From Diplolepis rosae (lineage: Eukaryota > Arthropoda > Insecta > Hymenoptera > Diplolepididae): a DNA stretch of 64,000 nucleotides. The notes below the pieces were generated by a model, which worked only from the letters and a program-made list of their open reading frames with translations, was not told the DNA's origin and did no database searches. Every line of letters starts with the position of its first letter. Position 1 is the stretch's first letter. The stretch covers positions 5,125,001-5,189,000 of the forward strand of contig JAPYXD010000466.1 of the NCBI GenBank assembly GCA_030998225.1, given 5' to 3'. This document shows, piece after piece, positions 24,930-64,000 of this stretch. The position numbers were made by a program, and so were the translations under genes.

Positions 24930-25290
24930 ATTTTTATGTGCTAAAAAAGCCTACAAAATTTCAAAGAAATCGGTTCAGTAGTTTTCGAGTAATTTTTGCC
25001 ACCGACTTGAAAAAGGCCATTTATTACTCCACCAGACATGATTTTTAGACTAATTTTCCAAATTAGCTGGTTGAGACTCTCATTATTATTTTGGGTAAAT
25101 CCACCAACACATCTTTCAAGCAAAGACTCTTTGCTAAGATCATTATATATGGGTTTCATAGCGTCTAGAACATTTTTTGATAGCGGTTTGTAATCATGTG
25201 TGCGTCGTGAACTGACTGAAACGACCTGACGCGCCTATCCTTCAAGCTCTTTAGCTCCATCAATTTTTGCCGGATCAACTTTAAACTTTT
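24930..25290 (-). pseudogene. Mutator-like transposase fragment
   Basis: On the reverse strand the frame reads YKPLSKNVLDAMKPIYNDL, then SKESLLERCVGGFTQNNNES and LNQLIWKISLKIM. This pattern (LDAIKPIY..LS...LL.RC..G.TQN.NESLN..IW...PK) is the conserved part of a Mutator-like transposase domain found in many arthropod repeats. The clear match is about 60-70 residues and then diverges into a different sequence (GKNYSKTTEPIS). Upstream on the reverse strand the frame is poor. The identification is from memory of the family pattern, not a search. It directly follows the broken mariner, on the opposite strand. Confidence 0.6.
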
Positions 25291-27332
25291 AAGACGTATT
25301 TTAAGAATTACATACTTTAAGAAAATGCAAAAACATCATTGATTTTTTAAAATGAGAACTAGGGGTAAACCCTTATATAAACTTTAATATTGCCTGACCT
25401 AAGGGGGTAGTCCATTGTGCGGGCCCAAGAAAACGCTTTCTTTATGACTTTTTTTTGAGGGAAGTATATTGTTAATGAATATAATTCTAATCAGCAACTA
25501 ATATTGTATCTTACAACACGTATACAAATTTTTGTTTGTGATTTTTGTTTTTCATATTCAACGATATAGTTTGTTGAAATCGGCACCTCAAAAAAAAGTC
25601 ATTCTCATGACGCAAGTGATTTTGGGGGCTTTAATTGGTCTGTCTCAAAATTTCAAAACGATTATTAATCTATATGAGTGTAGCTATCGTGGGAACTAAA
25701 ATAATATTTATATGTTAAAAAATAACAAAATAGCGGACGTTCAAACTTTAAGTATCAATTTTCGCGATTTTTTTTCGGTAAAAACGGTTTAAAACATATA
25801 ATTATTATTATTTCAATCGATGATTTTAGTTCCGAAGATGCGTATGCTAATGTAGAATATATCGTCAAAATATCAGAAAAATTCATCGAGTAGGTTTTTT
25901 TAAATCGCCTACGCCGACCGAAAAAAGTGATTTATAGAAAAACGCGTTAAAATTTTTGAAAACGTTTAATGATTGCTCTGACTTTCTCACATAAATTAGC
26001 TATACCATTAATCAATAACCTTAAAAATGATAATTTTTCCAAACAATATACAAAAATCTCTAAATATATGATAGAATTAATGTTTCTACCCAAAATTGGG
26101 AATGTTACTTTGTTTTTCTGTGTCTATAAAATGACCAAGAATATTTTATAATTTTAAAACTTTTTCAATTTATATTTAACTCTATTTTACAGAAAGTTTC
26201 AAATATTTATATACAATCCTTATTTTGTTGTATCTATATAAATCGTAGAGTGAAAAAAAGTACTATGTTTTCATGTACTTGATTACTTCGCAACTTTAAG
26301 ATCATTAAATACTATTAATGATCTAAAGTCGCAGCGAAATTAAAATTAACTACATGAATACATGATATAATTACTAATGTCTTTAAAATCAAAAAAATTT
26401 AGTCTGACGTATGTGTGTAACGCTTAAAAATTATTTCATGACACATTATAATTTTAGTTGTAAGTTTCTCGTCCTAGTTAACTCGATCAGACGCGTTTTG
26501 GAGGTGGAATAGCCCCAAATCGTTCGATCACGAAGATGGACGATCCTCGAATTGATAATGTGCCTGGGCACTTCATTGTGAGAGCTTTAAAATATTTATG
26601 TCCTACGGTTCAGATAAACAAGAAAGATTGCCACAGTTTTTGTCCCAGGTTTCTAGATCTAAATATATACATTTTAAAACGTATAATGCGTTAATTTCTT
26701 CACAGAAATGAGGTATTGATAATTCTTGTTTTAAATTTAATATAAAATATATGAAGTTATTTTCACATACAATATGTGAAATTTATTATATACATCAAAG
26801 CGTCAGTAAAACAGGTTTGTTAAGAGATTTTATCGAGATTTTCCGAAACACTCAACTGAAATTTTATGCTGTTACAATTTTGTAAAATAAAAATAACATT
26901 TAAGAAAATTTATTCAATTTTTGGTAACTTTAAGAAATAATCTTTCAATTTATAGTTAGAAATTGCTAAATATTCCGAAGTTTCATGCAGTTATACATAT
27001 ATTTGTCACAGAAAATTTAGTTAGAGTTTCGTTATTTTTAGAAGAATTAATATGGAATTCAATGATTCTTCTAGGAGTTTAACTTGGCTTTATCGCCTAA
27101 GAATACGTCTGATTAAATCGACATAATCATTTATTGGACCCTAAAGTAATAATTTATTTCCAAAAAATACAAAGAAATCAGTACCTTAAATCGGTTTAAT
27201 CCATTGTCTTAAAAAGTATCAAATAAATATAATAATATTTACTAGCAATATTTTAATTGTTATTATCAATGCGAAATTAAAATAGTGTATTTCTGTAGAG
27301 AGAGTTAATAGAAAAAATATTTTTGATTACAG

Positions 27333-27617
27333 CACTGTGTTAGCGTGGCCGGAGGTGGCGGCGCCGGCGGTGGTGGTGGCGGCAGCGGTGGCGGCGGTGG
27401 AGGCGGCGGTGGCGGACGGCTGAGCCTGCACCTGCGTCCCTGCGGTGGCGTCGTCGGCAGTGTCGGCGGCGATTCAGCCGTTTCGGATTATCCGCCAAGC
27501 GCTGCGGCAGTCCGGAGCAGGGAGGCGGCGGCGGCGGCGCTGCACGCGGCAAGAACTCTGTTAGGCGCGGGGGTGGCCAACCCTTGCTCGCCCACCCCCG
27601 AGCCACCCTTCTGGAAA
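27333..27617 (+). other. toy: Glycine-rich ATG-less open frame, probably toy 5' UTR
   Basis: The block starts after the acceptor TTTTGATTACAG and is open in the frame of the downstream start codon for 95 codons without any ATG. It would encode a Gly-rich stretch (about 30 Gly) followed by an Ala/Arg/Pro-rich stretch. GGC and GCG trinucleotide runs make it very GC-rich. The simplest reading is a structured, GC-rich 5' UTR. An N-terminal extension from a near-cognate codon such as GTG 27345, or from an unseen upstream exon with an ATG, is possible. Spliced to the putative first exon, the frame meets a TAG before any ATG. Confidence 0.55.
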
Positions 27618-59413
<31,796 letters not shown>

Positions 59414-59520
59414 GTGAGTCCACATACACAGTTATTTCTGGAATTCCTCTTTCTTCGACACCCTTTATAGCTTGTAATCCAACCCCCAGTGCTGCTCAAT
59501 TAATATTTAATTCGACATAA
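59414..59520 (+). other. toy: Open read-through past toy exon 9 donor
   Basis: The frame continues through GTGAGT as ESTYTVISGIPLSSTPFIAC and NPTPSAAQLIFNST, then TAA. It could give a short alternative C-terminus by intron retention. The strong GTGAGT donor argues that normal splicing goes on to an exon beyond 64 kb. Confidence 0.35.
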
Positions 59521-59587
59521 CAATACAGCCGGCATGCGTTCTTCCAACGCGCAGTAAACCCTACCTTTTTCAGCATCCATAGTAAAA

Positions 59588-59800
59588 AGAAAATCTTAAG
59601 GGCATATGATATTTAGGAAATTTTATTTATTTTACGTCTCTAGATGTTCGTGTACAAAATATATAAAATTTTGAAAATTTATTTTCATCGTCAAAACCAA
59701 AAGTAGTCTATCTACGTCTCTTTTTATCTTTTCTACCATTTCCCACAGTCTGCGAACAAAATTTTATAAATTTTAGACGTAAGCATGTAGGAACTGGACC
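59588..59800. repeat. Dispersed repeat (family C), rearranged copy 3
   Basis: It has the family C words in a scrambled order: AAGGGCATATGATA, CCAAAAGTAG, CTTTTTATCTTTT, TTTTAGACGTAAGCATGTA, GAACTGGACCAAGTT. Confidence 0.45.
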
Positions 59801-60180
59801 AAGTTGAATGACGGTGCAATTAATTTGATTTAAAACTTGCATTACTTTTTCGAAAGTAAGATTGCTGGTACATTTTCATCGTCTGATGATGATACATTCA
59901 TTTCTGCACGAAAATAAATAATTCGATGAAATTTATAGAATATGTGTAGCTCAAGAGTTAGTGATACAGTTCTACAAACTTTACTGAACTATTTTTTTCT
60001 GTGTGCTTCTTTCAACACGAAATAAAAAAAGCGAGTAAAATTTGATCAATTACATTCAGAGTTACCATATAAGATGTTTGAAATTGAAAATTTTAACGTA
60101 ACTTCATAGTAACTTCTTGTACTTTAAAAATTTTATTTCCGTGTTCTGAGTAGATTTAATATTCAAAATATTTCAAATGA

Positions 60181-60358
60181 GGTGGTTGAATTCGAAATTT
60201 TTGCCACTGCCTACATTATCGGGGGCTCATTAGTTGTATATCAGATAGGATACGCTTTCGATTGCGTTGGGATTCGAGCCCGGGTCTTTCGATTGCCGGC
60301 CGGTCGACTACTCTAACTAACTGAACTACACATTCAAATTAGAATTTCGAACTCAACC
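60181..60358 (-). repeat. tRNA-like core inside inverted ends
   Basis: Ends GGTTGAATTCGAAATTT and AATTTCGAACTCAACC are inverted. Between them the reverse strand carries TGTAGTTCAGTTAGTTAGAG (A-box-like) and GGGCTCGAATCCCA (B-box-like), matching 62950-63025. The bases between the A and B boxes do not form a normal anticodon arm, so it is not a tRNA gene. The A and B boxes could still promote RNA polymerase III transcription. Confidence 0.65.
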
Positions 60359-60506
60359 GCACACGGAGAAACCCAAGTTTACAATTTTTGCTAAACTACG
60401 TTTCAATTTAGGGAAAAACGTGTCATAGCGAGAATTTTCCGCAGCGAAATACCAAACTTCAGATAATTATATTATAATTGATTAGAGATTGTATCAACCT
60501 TTACTA

Positions 60507-60869
60507 CACGGAGAAAAATAGTTGAAGTAATTTTACTCAACTCTGTCGATTAAACTTGGGACATTTGAACATCTATTAAATCCTAGTCGGGTAAAATCAA
60601 TTTGATATGTACCTAATTCACCCAAATTGAATAACAATAAGCGTTACATAGGAAATAGTAAGGAGTTGAGTAAAACGGTATCGACGACAGGGCATCAACA
60701 TGCATCAGAGTGGGTTAACATGAAATGTACAAGTATATCATCGACGCTTGAGGAGCTTCAAACCGTAATTGAGTAAAATGAGCATCGGGCGTATTATTTG
60801 AACTGGCAATGGTATGGTTCTCTTAAATAAAAAAAAAATCTTACCTCGAGCCTGCCATTAGTCATCCGA

Positions 60870-60903
<34 letters not shown>

Positions 60904-62682
60904 CGTCCACACCATTCAGACGTAGCCAATTATATTTTAAATTACAAATACACTTAAGCATATAACCTTACATATATGTAAACCTAATAAACTACACTTA
61001 TTATTATTACAATGCTGAGACATAAAATTTGGAACATTCATATATATACTGACTGCAAGGGTTATTCAGAGCTTGTGAGAGTAAGTGTCGTCAATAAAGT
61101 TTTTGAGCCTTACTCAAGTAAAAATAAATCAACCTTTTTCATAAATTATGCATAAAATATTTTTTTAAATTAATATAATTGATTAATTATTATAATTATG
61201 ATTGTTGATATATATAATATAATTATTAATTAATATTTAGTACACATTTTTGTTATAACTACCTATGAAACTTAATGAAACTAAAGTTTGAAATGTTTCA
61301 TCTTTTTTTATTTGATTAAAAATATCACTATTTTTCAAAAATGTAAAATATGTTCGCGTTTTGCCATTGATAACCAATTTGGCTTAATAATAAAATTTTC
61401 TAAAAAATTCCGGTCGGTTCGTGTGCAAAATTTGTTATGTTTTTTTCATTTATCCGGTTTTTTATTCACAGTGAACTCTAGATATTTTTTCAATTCATGA
61501 TGCTGCATACTGGACTACTTCATTTTGAATTTCAAGCTATAAGATAAGTTTTTGAATTCCGTGATAATTCCTAATTTAATTATTTCCTATATTCTAATGT
61601 TCTACAGAAATTTTGAATTAATCTTTGAATTTATGGCACTGAAGAGGGCCCCCATATGTGGCCGAAACGTTTGCCTTTCTTTCTTTTTGCGCATTTTCAC
61701 ATCTGATAGTGATATTTTTAATCAAATAAAAAAAGATGAAACTGACCCTATGCCAAAATAACAAGAAATTAACAAAAATTTAAAAGAAGGTTTTTTTATT
61801 TTTTGTGTTGTATATTTTCGAAATGTGGATTTTACAATTGCGAATTCCAAATTATTATTGTGCTTAAGAAATTTATGTGAAATCTAAATCCTGTATTAAA
61901 CTTACAGAATCTATATAACTAGATAATGTGAAACTTTTAAATAAATAAATTATATTAACTAGTGGATAATCGTTGAAAGAAATAGTGGTTAACACTGCGG
62001 AGCATGTACAAAAGCTTTGTGACAAACAGACAAAACACGATCAAACACCAATGCAGTACGATGAATTTTTAAAATCACTAGTTTATAAGTATGTAGAATC
62101 CATTATTGAGTAAGTAGTCTATTACGCACCAGATAAAACAGTTGCTATTCCACTATTTTGGATTTAGAGAGTATTAAAATAAACTGTAATTGTATTTTGT
62201 ATATTTTTAATTGACTTTGATTATTGAATATAATAACGCGGAACATCAGTATGCTGGAAATTCAACACGTTTTTAAAATTAAAAATTTTTTATGTGTGAC
62301 CAAGGCGTAGATTACTTTTATTCGTTCCAACGTGAATATATAGATATAGCTGGTGGAATAAATCTTGCGATTCACGGTTTACTCAACTCTCGATTGAAGC
62401 GTGTAGAGTAGAATGAACGGAAAGCTCTACTATTTTTGTGATTTAATAAAATATTGGTTTTTTATAATTATACTACGAGTAATAATATATATATTTAGAA
62501 ATTTTTAATGCACGCTTTCAAACTTCACCCTACACTTCTGAATTTTACTCAACTTTGATCCATTTTTGAACATTTAATATATCACAAATAATTACAGTGA
62601 TACTAAATAACTTCTAACTTGTCCATATGTCCCAAATTTGATCGGAAGTTGAGTAAAATTACTTGAACTATTTTTCTCCGTG
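60507..62682 (+). mobile_element. Family A TIR element, longest copy
   Basis: TIRs CACGGAGAAAAATAGTTGAAG and CTTGAACTATTTTTCTCCGTG style ends are flanked by TA at 60505-60506 and 62683-62684. 2,176 bp, non-coding, with a CATA microsatellite at 60870-60898. It holds a family P fragment (61305-61785) and preserves the empty sites for the solo LTR (near 61931) and the TTAA element (62069-62072) found in the 1290-6410 copy. Confidence 0.85.
61305..61785 (+). mobile_element. PLE-like 3' fragment (family P), copy 3
   Basis: It matches the reverse strand of 49090-49560 and ends CTATGCCAAAATAACAAGAA. The hammerhead-like word CTGAAGA, GGCC/GGCC stem and GAAAC lies at 61639-61668 with the catalytic-core bases intact. 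It lies inside family A, whose (-) copy lacks it. Confidence 0.65.
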
Positions 62683-62884
62683 TATATAACCTATATACTA
62701 AAGTTTCATACCATTTTTCGAATCTTTAGTATTTTGACTGAGAAAAATTTCCATTTTGCTAGGAATAATTAGCATTGCACCTTGACTTTTCCTAAATTTC
62801 TAATATTTTTTAGAATCATTATTGTAAAATAAAACATATATTGCTATACAAAGTTTCTCCGTGCACTTAATTTGAAATCATTAC

Positions 62885-63065
62885 AGACGGAAGGCAATGC
62901 CGTTAGGCGATATGAAAAGGTCTTTCTGTAGAGAAGGAGATGTCGGACGCCTGTGTAGCTCAGTTGGTTAGAGCAATCGACCGGTCGGCAATCGAAAGAC
63001 CCGGGTTCGAATCCCGGCACAGTCGAAAACGTCTCTTTTTCCACAGACAGATTTCAAATTCTTTA
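62885..63065 (+). repeat. tRNA-derived SINE-like repeat
   Basis: 62951-63025 has a D-arm-like TAGCTCAGTTGGTTAGAGC and a T-arm-like GGGTTCGAATCCC, and the ends GCCTGTG/CACAG pair like an acceptor stem. The space between the arms is too long and does not give a 5-bp anticodon stem with a 7-nt loop. It is followed by ACGTCTCTTTTTCCACAGAC, also seen after 47690. This is the best preserved of three copies. The 66-codon reverse-strand frame is an artefact. Confidence 0.65.
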
Positions 63066-63846
63066 AAATACAAAAAATATTTATTTTTCCTTAAATCTGA
63101 ATTAATTTAGTTGCTATCGCTCAATCATAAAGATTAGCTTGATTAATTGAGAAAATTCAAATTTAAGAAAGAAGAAAAATTAATAATTTTGATACATTTA
63201 TCATAATAGTCACGCTAGACTTACTTGAATTAAATTCGACTAGTAATGTATTGGAGCTCTTTTCCTGGAGTGAAATTTTACTTTCTAAACAATTACTCCC
63301 TTTATTTTTTACTCCAAAAGGTGGAACTTTTATAAGCTATGCAATAAATAATTTGATATTAATTTAGTGTAATCATATATGTCATTACATTTCATTTTCC
63401 CTTTTACGAAACATGACAATGTATTATATGCTTTGGAATCCAGCAAATATCAACATGTAGAACTAATTTTGTATTGATTAATTTATATAATAATTTTATT
63501 TGTACAGTTTGATACTTTACAGTTTTAAATTTTACCGAGCTGTGACGCATTTTTTAATATTTGGTATACCACAAATTATTACAATAATATTAATTATTCT
63601 CCAACCTGTCTCTATATCCATATTTAGTTTAATCAACCAAAACATTGGTTGACTGTTTATCAATGCATTTATTTTGTCGATGGAATAAAATTTTTGTTTA
63701 TGCAACCTTACTCTTCTCGGAGTGTATATTCAAAGTTCTCAATGTCATAAAAAAGTAGAGTTACATTCAAAAAATAGTTTTCTTCGTCAAAGAAAAAAAT
63801 TCTTTCAACTAGAAAAAGTTTTTTGATACCAAAAAAGTCAACTCTG
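63066..63846. other. AT-rich sequence, nothing recognised
   Basis: No frame, RNA or repeat terminus was supported. Presumed toy intron if the last exon lies to the right. Confidence 0.5.
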
Positions 63847-63980
63847 CACGGAGAAACTTTTCATAGTAAAATATATTTTATTTTATATGATAATTTCGCT
63901 ACGAAAAATTCTTATTATTACACGTTTCCTTCAAATTGAATCATAGTTTAGCAAAAATTATAAACTTGGGTTTCTCCATG
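63847..63980. mobile_element. Short CACGGAGAAA MITE (family B relative)
   Basis: The ends CACGGAGAAACTTTTCATAG and GGGTTTCTCCATG are flanked by TG on both sides. At 134 bp it looks like a reduced family B copy made of the two termini. Confidence 0.75.
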
Positions 63981-64000
63981 TGGATTTCGGACCGTATAAA

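Larger units (their letters stand above)
10245..27332 (+). other. toy: Large toy intron 1 (inferred)
   Basis: About 17 kb between the putative donor at 10245 and the acceptor TTTTGATTACAG at 27332. It is AT-rich and filled with the repeats listed separately. Long parts (16.5-18.1 kb, 22.8-23.9 kb, 25.3-27.3 kb) show nothing recognisable beyond AT-rich sequence. Its extent depends on the first exon being correct. Confidence 0.4.
60362..62863. mobile_element. CACGGAGAAA MITE (family B), split by a family A insertion
   Basis: The outer ends CACGGAGAAACCCAAG and TTTCTCCGTG are flanked by CA on both sides (60360-60361, 62864-62865). The halves 60362-60506 and 62683-62863 align in order with the intact copy 15055-15387. 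The inserted family A element between them is flanked by TA. Confidence 0.8.

Noticed and set aside
62951..63025. Functional tRNA gene
   Set aside because: The D and T arms look right but the anticodon arm does not fold, and two other degenerate copies with shared non-tRNA flanks show it is a repeat.
62844..63044. 66-residue reverse-strand protein with VPGFEPGSFDCRP
   Set aside because: A well-known type of spurious translation of tRNA-derived repeats.

Overview
The window is insect nuclear DNA, roughly two-thirds or more A+T by eye. It carries most of one gene, a Pax6-class transcription factor that I identify as twin of eyeless (toy), on the + strand. The ey/toy duplication is an insect feature. 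This paired domain keeps the Pax6-like residue Asn at paired-domain position 14, where Drosophila Ey has Gly, and its N-terminal leader resembles Drosophila Toy, so toy is favoured over ey. The order cannot be fixed from the sequence; an AT-rich insect with many small TIR elements, possibly a hymenopteran, is a guess.

Layout: 0-9.4 kb is intergenic and mostly a stack of nested transposable elements. 9.4-10.24 kb is a CpG-rich island ending in a good splice donor, taken as the toy promoter and a non-coding first exon. A 17-kb intron follows, full of MITEs, foldback elements, a broken mariner and a Mutator-like transposase fragment. Exon 27333-27630 contains the likely start codon at 27618. After an 11-kb intron come the paired-domain exons (38622-38874, 38966-39146, 45959-46232), the homeodomain exons (48146-48310, 51276-51358, 57732-57958), a 51-bp micro-exon (58071-58121) and a Ser/Gly/Pro-rich C-terminal exon (59157-59413). 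All junction phases agree and give 501 codons plus one base; the last exon(s) must lie beyond 64 kb, or the frame ends by read-through at 59520.

The introns hold a dense record of non-autonomous elements: CACGGAGAAA-ended TIR elements with two-base target duplications, foldback elements at TTAA, a solo LTR with a 4-bp duplication, foldbacks with GC palindromes and a CTGT microsatellite, tRNA-like cores, and several Penelope-like (PLE) 3' fragments with a recurrent hammerhead-like motif. One PLE remnant keeps a recognisable GIY-YIG endonuclease region. Related copies within the window provide empty sites, so several insertions can be dated relative to each other.

Most notable: the toy micro-exon duplicates the end of the preceding exon in a frame-neutral way; a long glycine-rich frame without ATG is open into the toy start; a TIR transposon carries a SAM-domain-like gene fragment; and seven hammerhead-like motifs occur in one window.
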